From assembly GCA_910579865.1 (NCBI GenBank), contig CAJTXA010000007.1, forward strand, positions 94,206 to 158,205: 64,000 bases of DNA, given 5' to 3'. Source of the stretch: an uncultured Lachnospiraceae bacterium. GTDB taxonomy: Bacteria > Bacillota > Clostridia > Lachnospirales > Lachnospiraceae. Made by a program: the position numbers and the translations under genes. The notes beneath the pieces are model-generated. The model was not told where the DNA came from. It did no database searches and was given only the letters and a program-made list of their open reading frames with translations. This document shows positions 27,684 through 36,750 of the stretch, piece after piece. Position 1 is the first letter of the stretch, and the number at the start of each line of letters is the position of its first letter.

Positions 27684-28313
27684 ATGTTAGTAGAGAAACG
27701 AAATATTCAAGGGATTCCAGCTATTTTATGGGGAAGTGAAAGTAAGAAGTGGATTCTTGCGGTACATGGAAGCCATTCCTCTAAGATAGATGACTGCATT
27801 TGGATTTTGGCAGAAGAGGCTATTTTATGTGGATATCAGGTTTTAAGCTTTGATTTGCCAAAACATGGAGAACGAGTATATGAAGAAAAGCCTTGTTTGG
27901 TACAACAATGTATAGAAGAATTAATAATAATCTTAAATTATGTAAAACAACAAGAAAAAGAGGTTTCTTTATTTGGTTGTAGTATGGGAGCCTATGTTAG
28001 TTTATTGGCATATCGGGACGAAAGGATAGATAGGACATGGTTGCTATCTCCAGTTGTCGATATGGCACATGTAATTCAAACGATTATGGGAGAAATTGGT
28101 GTGACAGAAGAACAACTTGAGATAGAAGAGGAGATTGACAATCCAATAGAACCACTTTCTTGGGAGTATTATAGTTATGTAAAAGAACATCCAGTGATAA
28201 AATGGCAGAGTCCTACTTCAATTTTACGTGGAGAGCATTGGTTTCATACACCAAAGCAATTAGAATATTATCGAAAATGGTTACAAAAGGAACTACAAGA
28301 AGAGAAAGGGTAA
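27684..28313 (+). CDS. Alpha/beta hydrolase
   Basis: A 209-residue alpha/beta-hydrolase fold protein. The VHGSHSS oxyanion-type segment lies near 30, the nucleophile elbow is GCSMGAY (near 98), an acid is plausible near ILRGEHW, and the final histidine near W-F-H. No signal peptide is present. The substrate is unknown; relatives are annotated as short esterases or peptidases. AGGAGAGGAAG precedes the ATG. It is clustered with udp, the phosphoesterase fusion and a GNAT gene, and the short gaps suggest one transcript. Confidence 0.72.
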   Translation: MLVEKRNIQGIPAILWGSESKKWILAVHGSHSSKIDDCIWILAEEAILCGYQVLSFDLPKHGERVYEEKPCLVQQCIEELIIILNYVKQQEKEVSLFGCSMGAYVSLLAYRDERIDRTWLLSPVVDMAHVIQTIMGEIGVTEEQLEIEEEIDNPIEPLSWEYYSYVKEHPVIKWQSPTSILRGEHWFHTPKQLEYYRKWLQKELQEEKG

Positions 28314-28320
28314 AATAGAA

Positions 28321-28851
28321 ATGATACAATATCAAGTACTACAAAAAGAGGAGCTGTGCCAAGAACTATTTCGAGATTTTATTCGCCATCAAGAGGTAAC
28401 AAAATGCTGGAGATATGAAAAGGATCAGTGGATAATAAAGGAGGAGCCTTTTATTGATGATTGGACAGAAGCAGATTATCAAATTTTAATTTCTTGTTTA
28501 AAAAATACAGTTGATACAGGCGGTTTTGTCTATGGGGCATTTGAAAATGGCAAATTAAAAGGATTTGTATCAGTAGAAGCATTATTATTTGGTGGAGAAC
28601 AAAAGTACTTAGATTTGACAAGTATTCATGTTTCTGAGGATATGCGTGGAAAGGGAATAGGAAGAGCACTTTTTCTTGTAGCAAAAAAGTGGGCAAAGGA
28701 AAAAGGAGCAAAGAAGCTCTATATATCAGCACATTCTGCTGTGGAAAGTCAGGCATTTTATAAGGCAATGGGGTGTGTAGAGGCAGCCGTATATCATCCT
28801 AGGCATGTAGAAGAAGAACCTTATGATTGTCAGTTAGAATGTCAATTATAA
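28321..28851 (+). CDS. GNAT family N-acetyltransferase
   Basis: A 176-residue acetyltransferase fold. The acetyl-CoA pyrophosphate loop reads MRGKGIGRAL (near 118-127), preceded by LDLTSIHVSEDMR and followed by ISAHSAVESQAFYKAMGC, the usual motif B. Target unknown. It starts 8 bases after the hydrolase stop, so it is the last gene of that operon; a strong bidirectional terminator follows. Confidence 0.85.
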   Translation: MIQYQVLQKEELCQELFRDFIRHQEVTKCWRYEKDQWIIKEEPFIDDWTEADYQILISCLKNTVDTGGFVYGAFENGKLKGFVSVEALLFGGEQKYLDLTSIHVSEDMRGKGIGRALFLVAKKWAKEKGAKKLYISAHSAVESQAFYKAMGCVEAAVYHPRHVEEEPYDCQLECQL

Positions 28852-28878
28852 AAATGTAGAAAATAGATAATGTAGTTG

Positions 28879-28939
28879 AAATCACCTTTTTGTTTATAAT
28901 AAAGATATCTGTTATTATAGACAAAAAGGTGATTTTATA
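28879..28939. terminator. Strong bidirectional terminator
   Basis: AAATCACCTTTTTGT (28879-28893) pairs exactly with ACAAAAAGGTGATTT (28921-28935), and the inner part (TATAATA/TATTATA) extends the hairpin. A-rich and T-rich flanks serve both the GNAT and AraC genes. Confidence 0.92.
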
Positions 28940-28974
28940 CAAAGAAAGCGAATAATGATAAGTTTATTAGAGCT

Positions 28975-29829
28975 TTAAGAGGACTTTGCAAATTCACTTG
29001 GATTTCGACCAAATTCTCGTTTAAATGCTTTTAAAAAGTTGGAGTAATCACTAAATCCAGATTCCATACAAGCAAATGTAACACTTTCACCATTGTAAAG
29101 CATACGATAAGCGGCAGATAAACGTTTTTTCATAATATATTGATAAGGAGAAAATCCAGTATATTCTTTAAATTGATGAGATAAGTGGTATTTGCTAATA
29201 TGAAATTGTTTTGCAATATGCTCTAGTGTTAATTCTTCTGTTAGATGTTCATTGATATAGGTAATCACACGATTAATCTGTTTATTTTTTTCTATATTTT
29301 TACAGATAATATCAGGAACTTCATAATAAGCACGGTTCAGTAATACAAGAAGTTCTACCATAGAAGAGTAGGCAATAATATAATTTCCTAATTCATGATT
29401 TTTCTGTTCTGATTCAATCGTTTCACAAACTTTCCAGATTTTATTCATTTGTATTTTATTTGAACGAAATAAACGATAATTTCGAGTAGAAGCATCCTTA
29501 AAACAGGCAGTTAGATCTTCTCTAATTCCATACAAATAAGTGAAAAATGTTTCATTTAACCAAAAGACAAAACATTCACAAGAAAGATTCAGTGAATGGG
29601 GGTCTGGGTAGTGGGTTTCATCTTTACTGATTAAGAGGATATCACCAGAACCTATTTGATATGTGCAGCCTTCTACAATATAACTAATATTTCCAGAAGC
29701 AAATATATAAATTTCATAGAAGGAGTATTTGTCAGGACAAATATGAATCGGTTGTCCATAATGATAGTGATGAAATTTATAAAATTGTTCCACTTTTTTA
29801 TAATGTTGAATCTGAGTTTGATTATTCAT
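28975..29829 (-). CDS. AraC family transcriptional regulator
   Basis: A 284-residue regulator. Residues about 20-95 form a cupin-like sensing domain (SFYEIYIFASGNISYIVEG, GDILLISKDETHYP). The C-terminal 100 residues hold two helix-turn-helices (LTLEHIAKQFHISKYHLSHQFK and VTFACMESGFSDYSNFLKAFKR). It is divergent from the TRAP transporter and uxuA/uxuB, so it most likely activates this hexuronate uptake cluster with a uronate or derivative as signal. ATG 29829 is preferred; the TTG at 29841 sits one base from AAAGGA. Direct repeats for binding are visible in the intergenic region. Confidence 0.88.
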   Translation of the reverse strand: MNNQTQIQHYKKVEQFYKFHHYHYGQPIHICPDKYSFYEIYIFASGNISYIVEGCTYQIGSGDILLISKDETHYPDPHSLNLSCECFVFWLNETFFTYLYGIREDLTACFKDASTRNYRLFRSNKIQMNKIWKVCETIESEQKNHELGNYIIAYSSMVELLVLLNRAYYEVPDIICKNIEKNKQINRVITYINEHLTEELTLEHIAKQFHISKYHLSHQFKEYTGFSPYQYIMKKRLSAAYRMLYNGESVTFACMESGFSDYSNFLKAFKREFGRNPSEFAKSS

Positions 29830-29864
29830 AAGAACGGCCAATCCTTTCTAAAAATACAAGGTAT

Positions 29865-29926
29865 TGTAAAAAAATGTTATTTTTTACAATTTTCCTGTAA
29901 AATATGGGTTGTTTTTTGTAAAATAT
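29865..29926. promoter_or_regulatory. Candidate AraC-regulator binding sites
   Basis: TGTAAAATAT occurs at 29896-29905 and 29917-29926, exactly 21 bases apart (two helical turns). A related TTGTAAAAA/TTTTTACAA inverted repeat lies at 29865-29889. All lie between the divergent AraC gene and dctP. Confidence 0.5.
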
Positions 29927-30085
29927 TTGTTATCTTGGAATTATACAGCAATTTTTACCATATTTCAAGCTCAAAATACCAAGTAATTATGCAAAATTAC
30001 TGGTATAGTAAATGTATAAAAATTTTGCAAGGAAATGCAAGGTTTTGGTTAGAATACTAATGGTAGAGAAAGGAGCTGAAAAATT

Positions 30086-31135
30086 ATGAAAAAATTTTAC
30101 AGAGTACTGACTGTTGCAATAGGAGCAGTACTCCTATCCACTATGTTGTCAGGTTGTGGTAGTGGAGCAGATGCTGGAAAGCGGATTGTACGTATTGGAC
30201 ACAATCAGGCAACCGACCATCCTACCCATATTGCTTTATTGGAATTTGAAACCTATGTAGAAAGCAAATTAGGGGACAAGTATAATATTGAAGTTTATCC
30301 AAGTGAGCTGCTTGGTTCACAGACGGATATGGTTCAATTAACTCAGACAGGAGCGATTGACTTCTGTGTAGCAAGTAACTCTATCTTAGAAACATTTTCT
30401 GATAATTACACGTTATTTAATATGCCATATCTTTTTGCATCTAGTCAGGCATATCATTCTGCAATGGATGATCCTAATATTACCGATCCAATTTTTGAAT
30501 CAACCAAAAAAGCAGGATTTGAAGCAGTGACTTGGATTGATGCAGGAACTAGAAACTTTTATACGGTATCTACCCCAATTTATTCACCTGCTGATTTAAA
30601 AGGGTTAAAAATTCGTGTACAACAGTCTCCAACTAATGTAGAAATGATGCGCCTATTAGGAGGTTCTGCTACACCAATGGGATTTGGAGAAGTATATACA
30701 GCGCTTCAATCAAAGATTATTGATGGTGCAGAAAATAATGAAATGGCATTGACTTCAAATGGACATGGAGATGTTTGTAAATATTATTCCTATGATATGC
30801 ATCAGATGATTCCAGATATTTTAATTGGAAATTGTGCATTTTTAGATGATATGCCAACAGAGGAAAGAGCCATATTTGAAGAGGGATTTCTTTTGGTTAA
30901 TCAGGTAGAACGAGAGGAATGGACAAAAGCAGTAGAAGCTGCAAAGGAAAAAGCTGCAAATGATCAGGGAGTCGAATTTATCTATTTGGATACAGCACCA
31001 TTTCAGGAAATTTGTGCTCCAATGCATGAGAATGTATTAGGGCAATATCCAGATTTAAGACCATTTTATGAAAAAATTCAGGAATATAATCAATTGTATC
31101 CTGTAGAAGCAGCGGAAGGGGGTTTAGAAGAATGA
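30086..31135 (+). CDS. dctP: TRAP transporter solute-binding lipoprotein
   Basis: The extracellular binding protein captures an organic acid and hands it to the DctQM membrane complex. A lipoprotein signal ends at LSGC with lipidated C24. The mature part has DctP features: IVRIGHNQATDHPTH, GSQTDMVQLTQTGAIDF, FNMPYLF and LKGLKIRVQQSPT with the arginine that binds the ligand carboxylate in the family. Given that uxuA and uxuB follow, I infer a hexuronate such as glucuronate as the ligand. AGAAAGGAGCTG precedes the ATG. It overlaps dctQ by four bases (ATGA). Confidence 0.92.
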   Translation: MKKFYRVLTVAIGAVLLSTMLSGCGSGADAGKRIVRIGHNQATDHPTHIALLEFETYVESKLGDKYNIEVYPSELLGSQTDMVQLTQTGAIDFCVASNSILETFSDNYTLFNMPYLFASSQAYHSAMDDPNITDPIFESTKKAGFEAVTWIDAGTRNFYTVSTPIYSPADLKGLKIRVQQSPTNVEMMRLLGGSATPMGFGEVYTALQSKIIDGAENNEMALTSNGHGDVCKYYSYDMHQMIPDILIGNCAFLDDMPTEERAIFEEGFLLVNQVEREEWTKAVEAAKEKAANDQGVEFIYLDTAPFQEICAPMHENVLGQYPDLRPFYEKIQEYNQLYPVEAAEGGLEE

Positions 31136-31608
31136 AAAAACTCCGTACAACATTAACTTTTTTATTGAATATATTAGCAGGAGGAAGTTTCCTTATTATG
31201 GTAATTTTGACCTGTTGGCAGGTTTTTACTCGTTATATTTTAAGTAATCCGTCTTCTTGGTCAGAAGAATTGGTGTCCTATATGTTTGCATGGATGAGTC
31301 TGTTAGGTGCTTCAATTGTAACTTCGGAACGGGGTCATATGAATATCCCAATTTTAGTAGAAAAAGTAGGACCTTCTGCACAGAAATTTTTACTTTGTTT
31401 AGGAGAAGTGATTGCATTTTTATTCTCAGCTATTATTCTGGCTTATGGTGGAATTCAAATTACAAATTTAGCAATGGGACAGATGACCTCTTCTTTAGGA
31501 GTACCAATTGGTATTTTTTATATTGTTTTACCATTATGTGGAATATTAAATATGCTTTATACTGCATTAAATATAGCAGATATCTTACAACAGAAGGAGG
31601 GAAAATAA
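31132..31608 (+). CDS. dctQ: TRAP transporter small permease DctQ
   Basis: A 158-residue protein with four membrane segments, the size and layout of DctQ. The family segment SWSEELVSYMFAWMSLLG and the following SERGHMNIP are present. It joins the ATGA overlap from dctP and abuts dctM, so the three subunits are translated together in the usual P-Q-M order. The GGAAGGGGG stretch at the end of dctP serves as its ribosome-binding site. Confidence 0.92.
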   Translation: MKKLRTTLTFLLNILAGGSFLIMVILTCWQVFTRYILSNPSSWSEELVSYMFAWMSLLGASIVTSERGHMNIPILVEKVGPSAQKFLLCLGEVIAFLFSAIILAYGGIQITNLAMGQMTSSLGVPIGIFYIVLPLCGILNMLYTALNIADILQQKEGK

Positions 31609-32910
31609 ATGGCAATTCAATCTTTATTTATTATCTTAGCTGTATTGATTTTACTGCTTGCGCTTGGTGTACCGATTGCATATGCCATTGGAATTTCATC
31701 TCTGGTAACAATTTTACAGACCGTTCCGTTGGATGTTTCTGTGGTTACAGCAGCGCAGAGAACCTTTGTTGGAATGAGTAAGTTTAGTCTGACTGCAATT
31801 CCATTCTTTATTCTTGCAGGAAACTTGATGAATCAAGGTGGAATTGCAAAGCGATTAGTAGATTTTGTTATGGCAATTCTTGGAAAGTTTCCAGGTGCAC
31901 TTTTGGTAACAAATGCAGGAGCAAATGCATTGTTTGGTGCAATTTCTGGTTCAGCATCTGCTGCTGCTGCGGCAGTAGGAAGTATGGTAAAGGAAGGACA
32001 AGAAGAACAAGGATATGATCCAGCACTTTGTGCAGCGACAAATGGTGCTTCAGCTCCATCTGGACTTTTAATTCCTCCATCGAATGCATTAATTACCTAT
32101 TCTTTGGCTTCTGGTGGTACATCTGTAGCAGCATTGTTCTTAGCCGGTTATGTTCCAGGAATTCTTTGGACAGTTTGTTGTATTGTAGTAGGTGTAATAA
32201 TTGCACTTCGTAAGGGTTATACTGGTGTAAAAGGGAAGTTTGATTGGAAAAATCTTGGAGTTTGTACACTTCGGGCAATTCCGGCACTTTCTTTGATAAT
32301 TGTAGTAATTGGTGGAATTGTAGGTGGTATTTTTACTGCAACGGAAGGTTCTGCAATTGCGGTTGTTTACGCACTGATATTAGGAATTTGCTATAGGAAT
32401 ATTACATTAAAGTCATTTTGGAATATCGTAGTAGATAGTGCAAAAATGAGTGGAATGGTTGTGTTCTTAATTGGTGTATCCAATATATTGGGTTGGATTA
32501 TGGCGTTTATGCAGATTCCACAAGCAGTATCAGCAGCACTTTTGGGGTTGACAGATAGTTCGATTATTATTTTATTAATTATGAACGTAATCTTATTAAT
32601 AGCAGGTACTTTTATGGATGTAACTCCAGCAATCTTAATTTTTACACCATTGTTTTTACCGATAGTAAAAAGCTTTGGCATGAGTCCAATTCATTTTGGA
32701 TTAATTTTAGTATATAATCTTTGTATTGGAAATATTACACCACCAGTTGGAAATACACTATTTGTAGCAATTAAAGTTGGACGGACAACATTATCAAAGA
32801 CGATTCCATATATGCTTTGGTATTATATTGCAATTTTAATAGGATTGTTGCTTGTCACTTATGTACCATTTATTAGTATGGGTCTGCCAACACTTGCTGG
32901 ATTGGTATAA
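31609..32910 (+). CDS. dctM: TRAP transporter large permease DctM
   Basis: The 433-residue sodium-coupled transport subunit with about 12 hydrophobic segments. Family features: IPFFILAGNLMNQGGIAKRL near 64, the GSASAAAAAVGSMV stretch, and NGASAPSGLLIPPSN with the PPS motif, and later ITPPVGNTLFV. It starts one base after the dctQ stop, with AGGAGGGAAAATAA upstream. uxuA follows after 33 bases with a strong ribosome-binding site, so transport and catabolism are linked in one transcript. Confidence 0.94.
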   Translation: MAIQSLFIILAVLILLLALGVPIAYAIGISSLVTILQTVPLDVSVVTAAQRTFVGMSKFSLTAIPFFILAGNLMNQGGIAKRLVDFVMAILGKFPGALLVTNAGANALFGAISGSASAAAAAVGSMVKEGQEEQGYDPALCAATNGASAPSGLLIPPSNALITYSLASGGTSVAALFLAGYVPGILWTVCCIVVGVIIALRKGYTGVKGKFDWKNLGVCTLRAIPALSLIIVVIGGIVGGIFTATEGSAIAVVYALILGICYRNITLKSFWNIVVDSAKMSGMVVFLIGVSNILGWIMAFMQIPQAVSAALLGLTDSSIIILLIMNVILLIAGTFMDVTPAILIFTPLFLPIVKSFGMSPIHFGLILVYNLCIGNITPPVGNTLFVAIKVGRTTLSKTIPYMLWYYIAILIGLLLVTYVPFISMGLPTLAGLV

Positions 32911-32943
32911 TAAAGTGAAAAAAATAGAAGGAGGAACCGTGAT

Positions 32944-34020
32944 ATGAAGATGACATTTCGTTGGTATGGTGAAGGAAATGATAGTATTACACCAGAACAG
33001 ATTAAACAGATTCCAGGTGTAACTGGACTGGTATGGGCACTGCATCATAAACAGGCAGGAGAAGTATGGGAAGTAGAAGAGATTGAAGAGGCACGTAGGC
33101 AGATTGAGGGAGCTGGCTTCAATATGGATGTAGTAGAAAGTGTAAATGTGCATGATGATATTAAAATTGGGCTTCCTACACGAGATCAATATATTGAGAA
33201 TTATAAGACAACATTAAAAAATTTGGCTAAGTTTGGCGTAAAGGTTGTCACCTATAATTTTATGCCTATTTTTGACTGGACACGTACCGATTTATTCCAT
33301 CCAATGGAAGATGGTTCTACTGCATTGTATTATGAAAAAGCTCGGATTCAGGATGACTATAAGGAAATGGCAAAATATATTTTAGAAAATCTGCATGGGA
33401 TGACATTTCCTGGATGGGAACCAGAACGAATGGCACAGTTAGATGAGCTTTTTGAGAAATATCGTCCAGTTACAAAAGAAAAACTTTGGGAAAATTTAAA
33501 ATATTTTTTGGAAGCAATTATGCCAACCTGTCATGAAACAGGAATTAAGATGGCGATTCATCAGGATGATCCACCTTGGGATATCTTTGGATTACCTCGG
33601 TTGTTGGTGGATAAAGATTCGATTGGACGTTTTTTAAATATGGTAGATGACGAATATAACTGTCTTTGCCTGTGTTCTGGATCACTAGGAGCAAATTGTA
33701 ATAACTGTGTATCAGATATTATACGAAGCTATTGTGACCGTATTGCTTTTGCTCATATTCGAAATGTAAAACATTTTGACAATGGAGATTTTACAGAGGC
33801 TTCTCACCGGGATTGTGATGGAGATGTTGGAATTTTAGAGATTATGAAGGCTTATCATGATTGTGGTTATCAAGGATATGTTCGGCCAGATCATGGACGG
33901 CATATTTGGGATGAAAAATGTCGTCCTGGATATGGATTATATGATCGGGCACTTGGAATTATGTATCTTTGGGGATGTTGGGATATGCTAGATAAAATAG
34001 ATGGAAAAGTAGGAGAGTAA
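32944..34020 (+). CDS. uxuA: Mannonate dehydratase
   Basis: UxuA converts D-mannonate to 2-keto-3-deoxygluconate. The 358-residue protein starts MKMTFRWYGEGNDSI and shows the UxuA hallmarks: VESVNVHDDIKIG, CHETGIKMAIHQDDPP, LCLCSGSLGA, and YVRPDHGRHIW near the end. AGAAGGAGGAAC precedes the ATG. It follows dctPQM and precedes uxuB, giving glucuronate-branch catabolism together with uxaC at 50-52 kb. Confidence 0.95.
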   Translation: MKMTFRWYGEGNDSITPEQIKQIPGVTGLVWALHHKQAGEVWEVEEIEEARRQIEGAGFNMDVVESVNVHDDIKIGLPTRDQYIENYKTTLKNLAKFGVKVVTYNFMPIFDWTRTDLFHPMEDGSTALYYEKARIQDDYKEMAKYILENLHGMTFPGWEPERMAQLDELFEKYRPVTKEKLWENLKYFLEAIMPTCHETGIKMAIHQDDPPWDIFGLPRLLVDKDSIGRFLNMVDDEYNCLCLCSGSLGANCNNCVSDIIRSYCDRIAFAHIRNVKHFDNGDFTEASHRDCDGDVGILEIMKAYHDCGYQGYVRPDHGRHIWDEKCRPGYGLYDRALGIMYLWGCWDMLDKIDGKVGE

Positions 34021-34048
34021 GTTTTATTTAGAATATACAATTTGAATT

Positions 34049-34098
34049 TGGGAGCAATGCTTTTTTGTAGTGACTTTGAAGAAAAGCACTGCTCCCAA
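34049..34098 (+). other. Stem-loop between uxuA and uxuB
   Basis: TGGGAGCAATGCTTTT (from 34049) pairs with AAAAGCACTGCTCCCA (ending 34097) with one mismatch. No T-run follows. It may act in mRNA processing or partial termination between the cistrons. Confidence 0.6.
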
Positions 34099-34139
34099 TA
34101 TAGAATATCAGTTTTTATACTAAGAAAGGAGAATTTATC

Positions 34140-35726
34140 ATGAAATTGTCGTTGCAATCAATTAAGGATAAAGAAGCTTGGAAGGGGTATCATCTTCCTG
34201 CCTATAATCCAGAAGAGATAATAGAAAATACCAAAAAAAATCCACAATGGATGCATTTTGGTTCTGGTAATATTTTTCGTATTTTCCCAGCCGCTTTATG
34301 TCAGCATTTAATTGAACAAGGAAAGATGAATACTGGAATTATTTGCTGTGAAGGATATGATGATGAGATTATTACAAAATGCTTTCGTCCCTATGATAAT
34401 CTGACAATAGGAGTTACTCTAAATATAGATGGCAGGATGGAGAAGGAAGTGATTGCTTCTATGGCAGAAAGTCTTACTATGCTGTATGATAAAGAACAAA
34501 TAGAAGAGATTTTCAAACAGCCTTCACTTCAGATGGTATCGTTTACAATTACAGAAAAAGGATACTCCCTTCGTAACGCAGCTCATGAGTTAGTACCAGC
34601 TGTTTTAGAAGATATGGAGAATGGGCCAAAGGATTGTAAAACATTTATGGCACAGTTGACGGCGATGTGTCTTGCTAGAAAAGAAGCATGTGGAAAGTCT
34701 TTGGCTTTGGTAAGTATGGATAACTGTTCTCATAATGGAGAAAAATTGCAAATGGCTGTTTTAGAGATTGCAAAGGCTTGGTTGGAGAAAGGAAAAATTT
34801 CAAAAGAGGACTATACCTATCTAGAGGAAGAAATTGCTTTCCCATGGAGTATGATTGATAAGATTACTCCTCGTCCTCACCCAGCAGTAGAAAAACAATT
34901 GATAGAGGATGGATTGGAAGAAATTAGTCCATTTGTAACAGCAAAGCATACTTATATTGCTCCATTTGTTAATGCAGAAAAACCACAATATTTGGTAATT
35001 GAAGATCATTTTCCAAATGGAAGACCTCCTTTGGAAGAGGTTGGCGTAATCATCACCAGTCGAGACACTGTAAATAAAGTAGAAAAAATGAAGGTTTGTA
35101 CTTGCTTAAATCCATTGCACACCTGTCTTGCTGTCTATGGATGTATTTTAGGCTATACTTCAATTGCAGAAGAGATGAAAGATCCTGAATTAAGAGCCTT
35201 TATTGATCAAATGAGCCATAAAGAGGGTATGCCATTTGTAGTAAATCCTGGTGTAATTGACCCAGAAAAATTTTTACAAGAAGTTTTAACAGAACGTTTT
35301 CCAAATCCATTTATGCCAGATACCCCACAGAGAATAGCTACTGATACATCTCAAAAACTTTCAATTCGATTTGGAGAAACTATAAAGGCTTATATAGCTT
35401 CTTCTGAATATAAGGCAGAGGATTTAAGCTTGATTCCTCTAGTATTAGCAGGATGGCTGCGTTATTTGATAGGAGTAGATGATGAAGGAACAGCATTTGA
35501 AGTAAGTCCTGATCCTTTACTTTCTGCAATGCAGGAAAAGATGGCTGGAATGAAATTAGGAGAAACAATAGACACAGCAAAGTTGCAACCAATTTTATCG
35601 GATGCTTCTATTTTTGGAGTAGATTTATATGAATGTGGTTTAGCTGAAAAAGTAATCAATTATTTTGTAGAATTGATGGCAAAACCAGGGGCAATTCGTG
35701 CAACATTAAAGAAATATGTGCATTAA
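34140..35726 (+). CDS. uxuB: D-mannonate oxidoreductase (fructuronate reductase)
   Basis: UxuB reduces fructuronate to mannonate with NADH. The 528-residue product belongs to the polyol/long-chain mannitol dehydrogenase family: WMHFGSGNIFRIFPA near 36 carries the NAD-binding loop, ALVSMDNCSHNG near 190 is the family SMDN motif, and KMKVCTCLNPLHT near 320 precedes the catalytic region. Longer and different from the UxaB homologue at 53 kb (494 residues). AGAAAGGAGAATTTATC precedes the ATG. A terminator follows, so it is the last gene of the TRAP-uxu operon. Confidence 0.9.
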   Translation: MKLSLQSIKDKEAWKGYHLPAYNPEEIIENTKKNPQWMHFGSGNIFRIFPAALCQHLIEQGKMNTGIICCEGYDDEIITKCFRPYDNLTIGVTLNIDGRMEKEVIASMAESLTMLYDKEQIEEIFKQPSLQMVSFTITEKGYSLRNAAHELVPAVLEDMENGPKDCKTFMAQLTAMCLARKEACGKSLALVSMDNCSHNGEKLQMAVLEIAKAWLEKGKISKEDYTYLEEEIAFPWSMIDKITPRPHPAVEKQLIEDGLEEISPFVTAKHTYIAPFVNAEKPQYLVIEDHFPNGRPPLEEVGVIITSRDTVNKVEKMKVCTCLNPLHTCLAVYGCILGYTSIAEEMKDPELRAFIDQMSHKEGMPFVVNPGVIDPEKFLQEVLTERFPNPFMPDTPQRIATDTSQKLSIRFGETIKAYIASSEYKAEDLSLIPLVLAGWLRYLIGVDDEGTAFEVSPDPLLSAMQEKMAGMKLGETIDTAKLQPILSDASIFGVDLYECGLAEKVINYFVELMAKPGAIRATLKKYVH

Positions 35727-35741
35727 AAACAAATAAAAAAG

Positions 35742-35790
35742 TAGGGTGTGATAGACTTTAAAAAAGAAAGTGATCACACCCTATTTGTAT
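35742..35790. terminator. Convergent terminator after uxuB
   Basis: TAGGGTGTGAT (35742-35752) pairs with ATCACACCCTA (35773-35783), flanked by an A-tract before and TTTG after. It lies between convergent genes. Confidence 0.88.
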
Positions 35791-35794
35791 TATA

Positions 35795-36613
35795 TTAATT
35801 GTCCGTTTTCTCTAGTTTTGCTGGAATACAAATTTCTCCTGTTTCATATAGCTTTTCAATCACAGACAAAACTTTAAAAATACTATTAGAAACTTCTTTT
35901 TCACTGATAGAGTGATAATGGATGACATCTTCCATAATAACATTGGCAAGTCTTGTACTAAGATTGTTTAAAATTTTTTTTCGGGCATCTTCACTTAGCG
36001 CATATACACAAATAGATAAATCATAATTTTCAATATCTCTTATTATTCTTTGAATGGATGGATTGGAAAGTTCATCAATTTGTTTTTCTAAGAGAGGAAT
36101 TGTTTCTAGTGTGTTTTTTTCTTGAAAAATTGGATGAATATTAGTAAATTTTTCAGAAATTTCTTTTTGATAAGAATTTTTTGAGCTTTCTTTTGTTTCC
36201 TCTAATTGCTTTTTATATGTGGTTCGCCAATGGAAGGGAATTAAAGACTGTAAAAGTTCTTTTAGTATTTGATTATTTTCGCCAGATTGGATAGCGATCA
36301 TTCCTCTTAAATTAAAATAAGCAATCATTGCCTGAACTCCTTCTGGCTCATTTGTCCAATATTCATTTGCTGCAATTTCAATTACCAAGTTAGGCTCTGT
36401 TCCATCAATAATTAATGTGGCAATTAATTTCAAAAATTCGGATTCTGTAGATTCTATTATTTTTTCTAAAGCGAGCAGCCCTTCTCTTCGTGCTATAGTA
36501 GAAAGCGTTAGCAGATTGAGTGCCGCATGGATAAGCAAATTTTGATCTTTGTCTTCTGACAATTTTAGCTTTAGGATAGCATCACGTCGTATATCATCTA
36601 AAATTTTTTTCAT
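35795..36613 (-). CDS. Soluble protein with MotA-loop-like and FliG-C-like regions
   Basis: A 272-residue protein without signal peptide or membrane segment. Residues about 30-90 resemble the cytoplasmic part of the flagellar stator MotA (STIARREGLLALEKIIES, then LIIDGTEPNLVIEI; compare ARREGLLALE and VDGTDPE in MotA). Residues about 190-265 resemble the FliG C-terminal rotor domain (NPSIQRIIRDIENYDLS, LSEDARKKILNNLSTRLANV, and VLSVIEKLYETGEICIP). In flagella these two surfaces meet to generate torque. No flagellar gene is in the window. The role is unknown. ATG 36613 has GTGAGGAA upstream at good spacing. Resemblance is by eye; a profile search is decisive. Confidence 0.6.
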   Translation of the reverse strand: MKKILDDIRRDAILKLKLSEDKDQNLLIHAALNLLTLSTIARREGLLALEKIIESTESEFLKLIATLIIDGTEPNLVIEIAANEYWTNEPEGVQAMIAYFNLRGMIAIQSGENNQILKELLQSLIPFHWRTTYKKQLEETKESSKNSYQKEISEKFTNIHPIFQEKNTLETIPLLEKQIDELSNPSIQRIIRDIENYDLSICVYALSEDARKKILNNLSTRLANVIMEDVIHYHSISEKEVSNSIFKVLSVIEKLYETGEICIPAKLEKTDN

Positions 36614-36654
36614 TTTCATTTCCTCACTTTTTGTTTCAACGATTTCGCACACTA

Positions 36655-36683
36655 ATTTTACATCAAAAAAGGAAGTTTGTAAA
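36655..36683 (-). promoter_or_regulatory. Predicted sigma-A promoter of the MotA/FliG-like gene
   Basis: Minus strand: TTTACA (36683-36678), 17 bases, TAAAAT (36660-36655). The predicted transcript begins about 35 bases before the ATG at 36613. Confidence 0.6.
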
Positions 36684-36713
36684 TTTATTTTATAGAAAAC
36701 TAAAAAATATTAA

Positions 36714-36741
36714 TTGTCGAAATATAGCATAAATTGTCGAA
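36714..36741 (+). promoter_or_regulatory. Tandem Spo0A boxes
   Basis: TTGTCGAA occurs at 36714-36721 and 36734-36741, spaced 20 bases. This matches the known Spo0A box core TGTCGAA. A third inverted near-match TTCGACT lies at 36767-36773, inside the spacer of the promoter at 36751. The sites lie between two divergent promoters. Confidence 0.65.
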
Positions 36742-36750
36742 CAAATTAGC

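Noticed and set aside
29656..30060. A 134-codon plus-strand frame over the AraC/dctP intergenic region
   Set aside because: It runs antisense through the AraC gene and has no ribosome-binding site or family-like sequence.
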